Position numbers and translations under genes: made by a program. Below the pieces are notes generated by a model. The model had not been told where the DNA came from, did not search any database, and saw nothing but the letters and a program-made list of their open reading frames with translations. Of a DNA stretch of 34,878 nt, positions 10,588 to 23,335 are shown one piece after another (the stretch's first letter is position 1; each line of letters begins with the position of its first letter). The DNA is from Neurospora tetrasperma FGSC 2508 (taxonomy: Eukaryota > Ascomycota > Sordariomycetes > Sordariales > Sordariaceae): assembly GCF_000213175.1 (NCBI RefSeq), contig NW_009799099.1:5719571-5754448 (forward strand), in the 5' to 3' direction.

Positions 10588-13500
10588 TGTTAGTTCGGGT
10601 CGAGGTTGAGTGGGTGGGTAGTGTAAAAGTGTAAAGCCAAAAGTGTTGTAGAGAAGATCCCTATGTGTCTATTTTATGTGTCGGTGCTTGTCGCATCTGT
10701 TTTTGCGACTGCGCAACTCTCCCTCGCCTAGTCCTCTCTAGTCCCGGAACGTAGTCAACCGGCCTAACTCAACGGCCGCGACCACAACAGACAGGGAAGT
10801 AAACCTATCGAGGCGCATCTGGAATGAATGGGTAATGGAATTAAGGAAGGGGAATGGATCATCATGCTAGCATGACAATTCCCGCGAAACTTACAGTGGG
10901 AGCCATCATAGGACGAGAGGAATCGGCGGAATCAAACGAGGTGGACATGTCGGACGATGGTAAATCAAGGGTCGGGGAGGGATCTCCTTTTTGTTGCCCT
11001 TTTGTTCCCTTGCCCACTGGGCAAAAACGTGATGTCGGCTCGATAGGTGCCCGTAGGGGCGTCGCAATCTTGCAGTCCACTGAAACGGCCGAAGCGACGA
11101 TCAAAGGCGAATAAGGAATGGCGCCGCCGGAGAAGCAGAAGCAACTTGACCAGCAAGGTTTCACCGAACGCGGTGGTGATGGGCGCTGGAAGAGAGCGTG
11201 GGCTTGTCGCTGGCTGGAGCAGTCTGGTCGGTCCGCGTGTTTCGAATCGCTAAATGACCTAAATGGGGAAAAGGACGGCTCCTGCAGGGTCGGGCTGGTT
11301 TGGTCGATGGCGCTACTTTCTGAGACTAGTCGTCTTGTCTCCTGGCTGGGCGAGTGTAGGAAAGTCACAAACGGATGGGATTTCGGGGGGTGGAATGAGT
11401 GACAGGATGCGCTCGCAAATGAACGGAAGAGAAGTGGAGAGGGGGAGAGATTGGCGGAGCGACTGTTTTGGCAGGTCCGGGTCTGGACTTATACGACGAA
11501 CAGGCCAACGCAGTTTCCCCCAACGACTGGCATTCTGGACAAATGGAATTCAACCTGAAAAGAATGGGTGGGCAACCTCAAGAGACCGAATCGCGGGCTT
11601 TGAAGTGATTAGGCAATTAATTATTCAACAAAGTCGGATTCGCATCATATTCGGACTGTCACTGTCACGATGCCAATCAAAAATATGGATGTTGTGCAAC
11701 ACAACGAACGACATGGGGGCACGCACCTGGACCTAGGTCGCTGGAACTTTTCATGTCCACTTGCTGTAGTGTACGCCGCTGGAGTTTTTATGGGCGCGAT
11801 CCGGCAGGCACAACTCTGTAGGCACCCTTAGTCCAATGGATCGGACCCCGTCTTTATCCCTTCGTCAACTGGCGTCAGGGGCATCACCGTTGCCATGTGG
11901 CATGGCTTGACAAAGTGCCGAGCCAGAATTGTTCCTCTCTTTCTCTCATTCGTCGCCTGCCAGAACCATTTGTTCAACGGGCGCGTTAGCGTTGATTGTC
12001 TTGCAGAATGATGGCCAGGGGGTTTATCAAGGTGACGAGGGCATTTGGCAGTTTGGGGAACCAAAGCCGAGTGTCACGACATTCATTCCATCAATTCAAT
12101 GCGTCACGGCGCAGGCCGTTCTGAAGCTGAAGGACGGGCGCTGATTGATGGTGATCTGCTCATGATGATCTCCCGGAGTTATCAGCTCCTGGACCTGGTT
12201 TGGATCCGGGTTTCGGTTGCTCGGAGAATGTACCGATGATGATTTTCCCATGACAATACAAAAATGCCTCATTCGTCATGGCAGAGATGAACTTTGGGAT
12301 CGATTAGACTTTTATCTTGTTTCCTCTCACATACTCATCTGGGCATCGCTCACATTCGCCGTCTTGGGCTTGCTCTCGCCTGGCCCGATTGTATCGAGGT
12401 GGGCGGAGCCGGACCACTGCCCGGGCATGGAAGCAATGGACTCCTCTCGGTGGAACCCCTCCACAACTCCAGGTCAGGTCCAGGTCTCGTCGTCGTGCAG
12501 TGATGCGTTTCAAAGTCCCCACCAAATACTGCAACCGCACCTCATGCGCAGCAGTCGTCGGTTATCCTCTTCGAGGCCCCTCCGGTGCTTATCTTCTTTC
12601 TGTCGATTTTCTTTTCGGACAGCCCGAGATGGAGAGGGACGCGCAATGGCGGGAAGGTTACTGTTTACGGCCTCATTTCCTCACGATGTTGTTTCACTCG
12701 GTTGAGGCAGACGAGTGCTACATAATGGCAATATCACGGTCGGTATATGGAAGGGATCCCTTCCTCACTTCCAGAGCCTGTCGATAGCTCAGTACCGAGA
12801 TGTCGTTGTCAGGGAATGCTGATCGGTTATCTGTAGCCCTCAAAATTGGATCCGGTAACCGGTTGAGAGCTCTTTCATGCAAACCAACGGGTGATAGAGT
12901 TGGGAACGCACTGACAGCCGTGGTGAAACTGGATCTTTGTTCGGAGAAGAGCCAGGTGGTTTGTGATTGCATGTCATCTTGGCACGTGGAAAGGGTGATG
13001 CCACGTACAACATCGGGTGCTTGGCCACATCTCGTCATCGTCGTCAAGTGTGTAGCCGAGTGTATACAGTTTACCCAGTCACGATCCAGTCACGACCATT
13101 GAGGACACACGCCGCGGCCACAACCCCGGGACCAGCAAATGCACATCACCGTGCCGCACCCAGCTTTCACCACCATCCGGTGCTCTGCCCGCCCCATCCT
13201 TGCACAGATATCAGATCAGACGGAAGCGAGGCGTTGCACAGACGGTACAGCACGTGGCACGACAAGACAAATAAGACGTCGGGTGTTTCCATTCGAGGGG
13301 ACGACGACGAGTTTAGGAACCAATATCCACTTGGCGCTCCCATGGCGAAATACATATCTTTGTCTGCACGTCGTACGAGGGCGCCATCATCTCTAAAGAT
13401 CGAGAAAATTATCCCAATATCGACAGTCCGTCAAAAGCGGTCATCGAGTTATCGTGCTCCCCGAGTGGGTTGGCTGCCATAATCGTGGATGTTGGCCGAA

Positions 13501-14696
13501 TACCGACGATCATCGGAGTCTCGGGTATCTCATACAAATGCCAGAAGTAACCTCCATCATGTACCATCAACCCATCGCCAACGCTGCATCGTTGAACTAC
13601 TGTGGTTCAACCTCGCATGAAGTGGATATTAGCAACCGAGGCACTGAATGAGGGGATTGCGAACGAACAATCGCGCCTAGCAGTCCCCTAACCCTACACC
13701 AAGTTTCAGCTTCATTGGTGGTCGGCGAAGATGCGGGGGGGCTGAATTACCCGGACTGTAGTGGTAGTGGGCTTGCTCGCCGTTCTTGCCTGTTCTTGGC
13801 CACGTTCTTGCCGCAGATCGTCAGTGACCACCACCAGAAGGCGGTTGACTAGGTTGACGTCAATGTTCTTGCCCGAGACTGGAAATGGCAACACCTTCCG
13901 CTTGGATGAGCTTTGCGACTGAACCATTTACGACTTCCTCCCAAAATCCACGCCAATTTCACGGTTGCGGTTGCACTGCACTAGTCGACTGCCACGACAA
14001 TCATCTGTCTCAAGCTGAGTTCTGTGCTTCCCTTCACATCACGTTACTCTTTCCCCCAAACGAGTATCTCTGCATCGATTCCTTGCTGCCGAGGAGGAAC
14101 TTGTGCACGTTTGAGAGATAACCGGACTTCTCCCCTGCTTTCCATCCCATTTCTCTCCTTCTTTCTTTTTCAACCTCTCTACCCCTCCTCACCACCTCTC
14201 GTTCTTGATGATGTCAACTTGTCCAATTCCAACCCCCACCAATTGTCTACCACAAACCATGGTTGTGCAGCTTCCTCGCTGTTAACCCTATCCCGGATAG
14301 CATCAACACCAAAGGTTCTGCTATGGGCAAACAAAGACCCAAATATTCCCATTCAGCATCACCCCAACTTCGCACACAGTCTGGTTACACATGCAGGGCC
14401 CCGGAAGTGGAAAGCACGCTGCCGACTTGGACCGATTGAGACTGTTTGACACACATGTCGGTCTCACAAGAGATGCCGGCTTCACCGCATGCCCACATGC
14501 GATAGCTTCATATTGATTAGGTACTTTTCATCATTCCCGTGGCGGCAGGCCAGTGCTTATGTCAAGAGAATCCACATCAGCATTGGTCCTGTTCTTTATT
14601 ATCCCTTTACTGCCCGCTTACCCACCTCACTCCACTTCCACTGGTCTTCTCTCCCATTCCCGTCTTCACCACAAACACTGCTGTGTTGGCATCAAC
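10588..14696. other. 4.1 kb region with no supportable gene
   Basis: Several long open frames overlap on both strands (for example minus 10862-11368, plus 11263-11736, plus 12217-12705). None has a domain or a protein-like pattern, and opposing frames are equally long. A strongly CT-rich tract at about 14126-14206 looks like a fungal promoter or leader pointing right, but no substantial reading frame follows it at once. Confidence 0.45.
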
Positions 14697-14906
14697 ATGA
14701 CTTCCACCACGCAAACACGGCACGCAATAGGTCAGGACCTTCTTACACTTGAGCCGCCGCAAGACAACAGGCATGACTGCCATGGTTGTCAACCGCATCA
14801 ACACTACAACCCACTCAATTACGCCACCTTGGCCATTTACGTAACAAGACCATTCGAGATCATGAGCACCAAAGACGAAGAAGCGAAGTTGGAGATATTT
14901 CATTAA
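14697..14906 (+). CDS. possible small protein (69 aa), unrecognised
   Basis: An ATG in a good context (ATCAACATGACT) opens a frame of 69 codons ending at TAA 14904. The peptide is hydrophilic, has a CHGC tetrad near the middle and a charged C-terminus (STKDEEAKLEIFH). It lies about 490 bases downstream of a CT-rich tract that could be its leader. An ORF of 98 codons with an ATG at 14903 runs on the opposite strand, so coding is not proven. Confidence 0.25.
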   Translation: MTSTTQTRHAIGQDLLTLEPPQDNRHDCHGCQPHQHYNPLNYATLAIYVTRPFEIMSTKDEEAKLEIFH

Positions 14907-15365
14907 GGCTCAATCATCGGTTATGATGACACAACAAAAAGCAAAGGCACACGTCAAGACCCTGCCGCCCAGAGCCTGCCGACCGAAAATCCCAGATTAC
15001 AAAATTCGGATCCAGAACCCGCCGAAGATTAACAGAAAAAACAACCCGAACCAAAAGAACGCCGCTGGTGTTGCTGTTGCTTTCCCCACCATTCATTTAT
15101 CCATCCTTCCAGTTGTCAAATCACGGTCCTTTCCTTTTGTGCGCCCTCGATGCATGCTGGCCGTATGCTCTGAAAAACAATCGACGCCGCCCAACTCCAA
15201 GACGTGGTTTACGAGGTATCCACGAGTATCATCAAAGAGAAGGCAACCTTCCACTTTTGGCTCCAAAGTCCAATGACTTGCACCAAAAAAAGCAATGCAT
15301 CCGCCGGCATGACGTCCGGCTTCTCGTGTTCGCACAAACATTCCTCCTCGGGACACTCCAATTGG

Positions 15366-15989
15366 CTAGTGCCTCCGGGACCTCGACTGCGACGACGACT
15401 CCTTGTTGTGCTTCTTTTCCTTCCCGCTGTAGTCCAGCGCAATGTCGTAGGATGTCGACTGTCCGACCTCCTCTGCGGTCATGGATACACCATCTCTGGG
15501 GTCCCTGGTACCGCGCTTGCTGGAATCCTTTCTCTTCTTCCGAGAGCTTTCGGCACTAGAGCCGGGGGCAGGTGCTGGTCTGTCTGTTAGCTTATTGCTA
15601 CCAATATCCGAGGTCTCAGGTCACTGGAGGAGGGTCCACCACATACCTTCCCTGGGACAGTTCCTGCAGCAATTGTGATCGCAGGTCTGGATGTACTGCC
15701 ATTCGTTGGTGAGGGCATTTCTTTCCCATCGCGGGTTAGGCAGCATGCCGTCACACCACCCGGTTGTGTTTGGGGAGTTGCATTGGCAGCATGTCCAGTT
15801 GCCGTTGGTGTTCTTGAAGTCACAGTTCTGCAAGGGACAACCGGCGTTGGAGGGCTGTTCTTTGGCCATGGTCGTGTTGCTGCATTGCTCTTGGTATCCC
15901 GTATTGAGGTCGATCTTGGCTGCTGGGCAATAGTGCCAGTGCAGCGAAGTATGGCCGCATGAATGTCCGGCGGGGTGTCCGTGGCACAT
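15366..15989 (-). CDS. Cys/His-rich protein A (186 aa, two exons), uncharacterised family
   Basis: Exon 1 is 15989-15647 and exon 2 is 15583-15366. The 63-base intron has donor GTATGT and acceptor CTAACAG; the next AG, four bases on, would break the frame. The start is the first in-frame ATG (AAGATGTGCC). Module 1 (residues 2-38) has C2, H4, H9, C11, H13, H17, C21 and C36, including YCPAAKIDLNTGYQEQCSN. C51 and C56 precede module 2: W65-T-C-C-Q-C70, C79, C103-D-H105-x2-C108-x2-C111. Such spacing suggests zinc binding, perhaps a cross-brace, but no named fold is assigned. The tail (115-186) is hydrophilic and basic, with SRKKRK at about 128-133 and an Arg/Ser-rich end, so nuclear location is likely. 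No signal peptide. Protein B is its close relative and gene C shares module 2. Function unknown. Confidence 0.82.
15584..15646 (-). other. intron of gene A
   Basis: Read on the minus strand: donor GTATGT and overlapping branch/acceptor GCTAACAG. It separates the zinc-binding part from the basic tail. Without splicing, the frame stops seven codons after the donor (LLQ-stop), giving a tail-less protein. Confidence 0.75.
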
Positions 15990-16207
15990 CTTGATGATAT
16001 TTGGACGAACGGTGATGTCTTGATGATCTTTGTATTTTGAGGTTGTTCTGATGTTGCCACTCGGAGTGTGCAAGGTGCGTTCTTACTCGGAAGGTAGGCT
16101 TGTATTTGTCTTGTCCGAGCGTGCTGCTAACTTGTTGTTGTAGATTCTTATCGTGGCCTGGATCTTGATCTCTGTCGTCGTTTCGTTTCGGTGGTTCAGA
16201 GGCCAGT

Positions 16208-16215
16208 TATATAAA
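16208..16215 (-). promoter_or_regulatory. TATA box of gene A
   Basis: TTATATAA, read on the minus strand within GTTTATATAACTGG, lies about 220 bases before the ATG. It is followed by an A/C-rich leader with no earlier in-frame ATG. Confidence 0.5.
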
Positions 16216-19200
16216 CGATTTCGCTCAGCTTTCGCTTGAGCATAACCGGAGTATTCCTTAGTTTTCCATGCTCCGAAGCTTTTCGGAAAAGCTAAAGATA
16301 AGTCAAAGGCCTGAACCCTTGCCGCTCCAACACCAACATCCAGGAGTAGTGTGACCAGGCGGCCGGCTTCACGTCCTCCGATGTGTGTGAAGGGAGAGGC
16401 TGATGGGGTCATTGGTCTTCGGATTTCAGGGTATTGCCAAGCCAAGTGGGTTAACAGAAGCCTCCACGCCTTGGGATCGCAACACAGATTGCGTGTCCTT
16501 CATATCGAAAGCCAAAGGTACACAGGGGTACATTTCGGATGTTAGGGGTGCGCCTCACTTCGTGTCGACGAATCATGTCTCGGGAAGCACGCCAAACGTG
16601 TGCGGCCAAGCGACCACCCTCCAGTGGTTTCGATTCACGACCAACTGGCCGGATACCGTGAATAAACGAGTCTTTGCTTGGTAGGATTCCACGAAAGGCC
16701 CCCCGATCCCTACGGCTGCCGCACATTGCTTCTTAGCTACTCGAATTAACTGACATCATTCAGCTGAATGGGATCTCGACTTCGACAATGCGACATGCAG
16801 AGCAAGATGGCAACCAAAGCATCACGTCCCTGGAATATCAGTTTTCAGGGGACCGCCTCCTAGGAAACATCTCTTGCATAACCACGCACGATGTTCCGCG
16901 CAAAATCGCCCAGTGCGGAGCCCATGAGAACTACTTCCCACTTCGTTACTTCCTTTCCGATCATCATGTTTGTGCTGGCTCAGCAGCATCATGACAGCAG
17001 TTGGCGCGGAGCTATGCCGGACCGTGTTGGAGCAGCATTGCCTCCATCTCTCGACCAACGGCCTCACGCCGTTCCATCTCGAGAATTGGTTTTCTTTCAC
17101 TTTACCCGGGTTATCCTTGCAATCTTTCCAATCCTCGAGTCCAGCAGACAGACACAGTATACGACATGTCGAGCATCACAGCCGAGACAAGTCGTCGTCC
17201 GGTTGCTCACCATTCACCTCAAATCCACATGACAGTTTGGACTCACGCTTTGTATCTCGCACGGCCAACACCTGAACATTGGTCTCCAAGATCCTCTTTT
17301 TTTTTTTTGGCGCACATCTATTTGCCACGGGCGACGAGCAACTCCTTAACGAGCTAGCAACCGTTGCCGAGTCATCTGGTGCCTCGGGAGTCTCCAGTTT
17401 TGTCCTCGTGGGATCTCCTTCGCCTCCCACAAACCCAGACTGAACCGAGCCTTTTTAATCTCTACACGCCGTGCTCATGGTTACCGTGGGAATGCAACAC
17501 GGTCATTAACGGCTTTCTCCACTTCCAGGTTCGAGGCATCGCATCCTGCCCGAATCCCCACTCTTTGCTGCAGGCTATGGCAGCGAGGGCCTATGTTATT
17601 CACACCGGTCGTGGGTTGGTGGTAAACTGCCCGGTCATTCCACTGGCTTAATGGGCTTGACCGGACTTGGTCGCCCTCCTTCGGTCTGATTACTCTGCCT
17701 TCGCCGACGGCTTCGCACTGGGATCATAAACGCCTTCGACAACAGTGGATTGGCATCTGAAAAGCCCTTTCGGTCATCCATATCGTGCCAGTGCTATCAT
17801 TTGCAGGTGTTGTGATGCAGACGCTGGCATATATTGGATGGCTGCGCTGTCGGGAAAGACATGAAGTCGGCTGAACAAGTTTCATTGGTGTCGACACAAC
17901 TTGAGATAGAGATCTGGCAACAAGAATCCTGCTGCCTTGTCCCAGTGATATGGGCTTCTCTCTCCTTTCTTTTTCCATTCGGAAGACATCCTCTCCGGTG
18001 ACTTACCATCCTTGACAATCACCCGTAACCATCTTGGGAAGGGCTCCGAAACTTCCCTAATTTGCTAAGGAAACATTCACATCACCACCAGTGGCTGTTA
18101 CAGTCACGGATGTCCCACTTTCCGGGGGTATGGCTCAATAGCGCAGTCGCGAATCGTGAGATAGCGTCAAGCCGTCGGCTGTGATGGATTTCGGTAAACG
18201 TCTCCCCCAGCTGGTGTTCTCGGTCTGATGAAGATCCACATGATGCCGTTGCATAGGTTCGGTGATTCTTCCCGGATACTGTGGGCTCGTCAAGATTTTC
18301 AGCTTCCTGTCGATGCTCTCGGCTCATGGTGTCAGGACCTCTATAGACCGAGTAGATGGGCTGTTATCATGCCTCCCACTGCACCCTACCACGTTTCGCT
18401 AAGTACGATTCCAGTTGCCGGTGCGATTACTGGCAGCGGTTGGGACTAACATGACGTTGCGATGAATTGAACAGTCACAACCTTGTCTGAAAATGTGAAC
18501 AGTTTCAGGCGAATGTCGCATTGAGTTTGACTGTTCTGACATCAGTGTTTCTCGGCCCAAGGTATTACTCCAATTCACGCTGAAATTGTTGAGTTAATAA
18601 CGGGACATGTAGTTGCTCCTTGTCAGCGTGAACCAACAACCGCGCTTTCGGAGGTTTAAACTACACAGTACGCTTAGTGCCCCTTTCGACGCAATATCAG
18701 CACGTTTGGGGCTAATGCGATAATCCCCGCAAGGGAGATTTCCGGCGAAATTAGTTCAGCAAGATCGTGAGCTACTGCAAAGTACAAGGTAAGTCGCCCA
18801 CCCCTAGTTCAAATTGACCAGCCCGGCGCCCTGAAAGACTGTCGATACCCGGCCCCAGATCTCGCAGTTACCAATAAGGCACTGCGACTCGACCAATATG
18901 CAGTGGCCGTGCATTATGGTTTGGTTACACAATCAAAGGCTTTCAAGCCCATCAAGATTGTGAGGAAAATGAGTGGTCAATCAGCCCATCTCCCAAGAGT
19001 GTAAGCCTGTGCCACCAGTCAAACAGGCTGTCGGTGACGGAAGAAGCAGGGGCCCTTAGCATGGTCGTTCCAGGTCCTCGGTCCTGGGTGCATTTCCCGA
19101 ATTCGCTAGCATCCACGGCCGATCTCGAGTGATGACTGGGACCCCTGATCCGACCAACATGATCAGAGAATGGACGAGACATCGATACACAAGGCGGATT

Positions 19201-20343
19201 TCTGATGGACAATGGCTGATACCCGGGGATGGGATCTCAAAAGCCGCTTTCTCTACCCATCGTCCCTGTTAATTGGCTGATCGGTCAATCGACAAGGCAA
19301 TGGGAAAAAAAGCATGGTCATCTCAAATCGGGCAAGCACCGCAGTAACGGTAAAACACGAAACAAGGCACGCATGGCAGGCCTCGGTCACCTCGCGCGGG
19401 AGAAACGACGATGAGCCGCCATTCCGCTACTGGTAGTTGCCCGGTTTGCTTCCCATTCATCCATCCCGCTGTTTCCATTCCTCCCCTCTAATCATCACCC
19501 TCGGACTCTCCACCAATCCCCCGTCTTCTACCCCCCTTCCAGTGTAAGCCCATACCTTAGCCTCGGTCCTCGGAGACTGCCCCGGTGTACCGCAGAGCTT
19601 GCGATTTGTCGCCCGCTCCTGTCTTGCCCCTGCGTTGCCCCCATGTTCTCAGATCCCATCCTTCGTTTCCCCCAATGTTCCAGTGGCTTGAACTGATGCG
19701 GCATACGACGCAAGACGTATGTGCACGGGTTACACCGTACATGATGTGAGATGCTAGCCATCATGATGGTGACGAGGATGGTGAAGATCTCCCATGCATG
19801 CTGCAAACATCTGGACATGGTATGCGACCTTTCGGCTGTCCTTTCCTGTCCTGATCAATGTCCTCGTTCGGCTCGTCTATTCGTCCAGTTCGCCTCGCTG
19901 TGATTGGAATGAACAGCCGGGGCACATGCGAGCATGTTTCCGGCTGGACGGATTACTGTCCCCGTTCCGATCTGAGGGAGGTATTCATGACGCTACTTAT
20001 GTGCAGCAATGCCTTGAGAGTCTGCGCTCGGGATTCACCCGGTTCGCTATGGCAGTACTTTGTTTTCCAAGCTCCACTGCACACCCTGGTTCATAGGTAC
20101 TCCCTCATGCTGGCTGAAGAGATCTCCTGATCCTGTCTTGTGATGTCAACGACACAGTCTTTTAGCCCAGAAGTCTGTCGATGTACACACGACAGAGAAA
20201 TTCACGTGTCCTTGGTCTTTGTACTACATCCCTGATCCCCACTTACCCGTATATCCTTGGTATCTGGAACCATCAGAGTGGCAGCGAGAATGGGCACGAG
20301 TACAGTATGTCAGTCTCAGGCTTAGACCCATAACACCTGAATG
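16216..20343. other. gene-poor region, possibly holding decayed coding fragments
   Basis: No intact gene is supported. Short stretches have protein-like composition, for example plus 16788-16950 (ITSLEYQFSGDRLLGNISC) and plus 16450-16684, but neither can be joined to further exons with confidence. There is a T10 tract near 17298. Confidence 0.4.
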
Positions 20344-20815
20344 AAGGGTCCATCCATGGACTGACGGAAGATTCGACATCAAGCAGCAGACATCAGAGTC
20401 ACAATTCTCGGACACTGACATGAACTCCAAACGGGTATTGTCAGAATCTCTGACCGGCCTGTCTCACTTGTCATGCGTCAGTAACGTATATGACATTGAC
20501 TTTGAACGCGAGTTGATAGATGATCAGTCCGGTGATAAATGGACAAGAGGATGAGACATTTCCATCAGTAATGGAACCGACTCACCTGCCTGTCAGCATC
20601 CCCACGGTTTCCAGTTCCAGCTGTTTTATTCCCATGATCCCGGCCACCGGCCACCAGGCTACTGGCAGCTCACAGGCACGCGGTTCTATGGTAGCGAGGG
20701 CGATCTGCACCTTTGTAAAAACATGACAGCTAGCAGCTTCAAGACAACCTCGAGCCTGCTGCGGAATTTTGTCTTCTCGTTGGGGATGAACCAAGCGAAC
20801 TGGACTTGTCCATAA
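20344..20815 (+). pseudogene. decayed protein-coding segment, family not recognised
   Basis: One plus-strand frame is open for 69 codons, broken by TGA at 20551-20553, then open for 87 more codons to TAA at 20813. Both halves have good protein character: the first includes DGRFDIKQQTSESQFSD and VYDIDFERELIDDQSGDKW, the second HGFQFQLFYSHDPGHRPPGY, WQLTGTRFYGSEGDLHLC and a C-terminal MNQANWTCP. Just upstream in another frame, about 20246-20329, is YILGIWNHQSGSENGHEYS, which suggests a frameshift or intron. The Cys, Trp and Asn-x-Thr content would suit a secreted protein. A functional gene with unrecognised introns is the alternative; for example an intron ending at CAG 20568 would remove the TGA. 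Confidence 0.35.
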
Positions 20816-22729
20816 CAAGAAAAGACAGATCAACACTAAGGATCCTACCGCTTAGCGCAACTCACTACCATAGGTGAGTTCTCGCGGGCCGTCTGCAGAC
20901 CTCAACTCAAACTCCAACCACCTCTTCACAACGTCCTCGTACTCGTTGGGGTCCTAAGGTATGGTGCCCATAGATTCATGTCTACTTTCTCCGCTTGCTG
21001 GAAGTCTGACATGCCTACGCCGGCCGCAGCAACATGTGGGTGACGATGGGATGGGCACCTACAGCTAGCGTGATATGGTCTGGAGATTACATCCTGGAAC
21101 CCGGTCCGGGAGTTCTCCATCATGGTTGACCAGATGCGAACAGACTCTGTTCCGCTGACCGCACCCGTCCCCCGATGTCCTTGTTGCCCGAAGATTGAGA
21201 CATTCCCGGCGCAGAAATGCCCCACTTATGCCGTTCGTGGTCCCGGATAGGCATGGGTGTTCATTACCAAGCTAGAGGTAAGCACCACAGCCACGTGCTT
21301 AAACTCTTTTGAAGATCGTACTAAAGTAGGCAGCTAAGTTCGCTAAGCAGGCCCCCAGGGCACTTCGCTCGCTCCCTGATCCCGGATCTCCGGATATTTC
21401 AAGGGCAGGTGGTAGTTGTGCACCAATTGGTGCTGTTAGTACTACGGCTTTCACACCCCGATTCTCACTAGCACTTAGAGGGCATATCAAGGCCTCTATC
21501 ACACCGAATACCCACGCCATACCTGATTCACACGTGCACATGTCCGTCCCTTCGTTTAGCACTCGAATTAAGATCGGAAAGAGGAAGATCCGGCTTGGAG
21601 ATCACACCAATTCCCATCTTCTATTGTCCATTCCTATTTCCGACTGGGACCGGCATCCTAGATCTCTTCTTATGCCCGGAGGTTTGAGACAAGCGTGAGG
21701 AACTTCCCCTGTCAAAGACATCAAACCCCACCGTCGCTTCATGGCACCCATGACGTTGAGCTGCGAGCGTGAAGGGCTGTATGGCCAATGGTAAACCCAG
21801 GAATCAAGTCCGCGTGGGAAGAGCTCCCCCAAGCATACTTACCTACTGTGTATGGAAATTACCGACCTCTTAGGTCTTACACTCGATGTATATAGTTCCC
21901 CGATTTGGAAGTGTGGAATCCTTCAATGGGACCCAAGATCCAGGTAGTTGGTCATTGGTCAAACTCACAAGTCTCGAACACCTTACTTGTACGCAGTCTC
22001 AAGCGGTACATCATAGTACAAGTTGGGGTGGACCGCCTCTATACCCATTGGGTGACCCCATGTTCGTTAGGAGCTGGGAGGCTAGGAACTTTTAGCACTT
22101 GGCTTGACCAATCGCATCTTCAACCGCCCGCTTTTAATTCAGCCATCTTTGATCGTGCATATCTAGGTAGGTACCTACCTTCAGCTAGGTACCTGGCTGT
22201 GCACAGCTTCAGTCGCTCTTGGTGACTAACTCAACCCAACGAAGCCGGTCAAGCTTAGAGGTACCTGTAGCTAAGATGCATAGTACGAGCTAAGATACGT
22301 ACTTAGCCGACATGAGAAAACAAATGTCTTGGATATCCTTTAACCACAGATGGAGCTTGGATCTTTCAGTACCTTGGAATAAAAAAAAATGACAAGTCAC
22401 TTTGCGAACTTATCCTTGGTGACGGACATCTCCACGGAACTAGGTAGATAGGTACCTGGAGGTATGAACGCATTTTCCTGACGATATCTTGTTCCCGTTC
22501 TGTGCGTGCATCATTTATTGGCTGGGTCCTGCCGGATGTACTTCTCAGCTCGGATTACATACCAATTATAGGTCATTTCCCTCTCCCCTCAAATTTGTCT
22601 TGGGGAAGGGAAGCTGAGCTGTAGGTAAGCTCGATAAGATAGGCACCTGTAAGGAAGGAGAACTAATGGAGTACTGTAGGTAATCAGCAAGTAGGTAGTA
22701 TACCTAGTCGTCTCACTCTTTACCACCGC

Positions 22730-22736
22730 AAAAAAA

Positions 22737-22768
<32 letters not shown>

Positions 22769-22775
22769 AAAAAAA
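22730..22775 (+). repeat. twin poly-A tract
   Basis: A26 (22730-22755), one G, then A19 (22757-22775), followed by GAGAAAAAG. This could be replication slippage or the tail of an old retroposed sequence on the plus strand. Confidence 0.9.
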
Positions 22776-23308
22776 GAGAAAAAGACTTTAGATGACGAAG
22801 GAGTTCATGCAGGTGGTGAGACTAGCTTCAGTCACATGCCTGAGTTGGTGTTCTATGTTTGTCAATTGCTCTAACCTTTTTCTTTTATAGTATCTTAGCG
22901 GATAAGACTGAATACTGCCCGCTCTTCTCAGCTTGATTTATCTATCACTTTGACCATTATTGAGCTGATATCCTAGAGGGTCTGATAGAGGGTCTGATAG
23001 GAAGTCTGTCTATCACCATCATGAAATTTTGCAGAGACTTTCTCGACTTTCGTGTTATTGGCCAGTCAGCAATACAGGTCTCAGGCTGAATGCGTGCTCA
23101 GCACTGATAGTCAAGGGCATCAATCATGAAGTTTTATCTTGCAGCAGTCCTATGGTCAAATCGTACATATCGCTGTGCGGGTAGTCACAGTAGCGTACAG
23201 ATTGCAGATTGGCTTGATTGCAGATAATCTATGCAGAAGATCTAAGCGAGCTTCTTTTTTCGGGATTTGGAGCTGACGGGCTGAAGCGCAAGGGAAGGGG
23301 GACTAGAA

Positions 23309-23335
23309 CTACCTAGAACTAGAACTAGAACTAAA
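23309..23335 (+). repeat. CTAGAA tandem repeat
   Basis: Short tandem array of the hexamer CTAGAA and close variants within a non-coding stretch. Confidence 0.75.

Noticed and set aside
10862-11368. Minus-strand open frame of 168 codons upstream of the 116-aa gene
   Set aside because: Composition is Ser/Pro-rich without a domain, opposite-strand frames are equally open, and it sits where a promoter is expected.
11263-11736. Plus-strand open frame of 157 codons
   Set aside because: Rich in Arg, Gly and Trp in the way GC-rich antisense sequence is; no homologous look and no leader.
12217-12787. Two overlapping plus-strand frames of about 160 codons
   Set aside because: They overlap in different frames with similar lengths, so at most one could be real, and neither has recognisable features or a good start context.
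13712-13927. Minus-strand frame of 71 codons with a partly protein-like centre (VNRLLVVVTDDLRQERGQE)
   Set aside because: Isolated, no family recognised and no supporting splice sites; below the level I would list as a gene.
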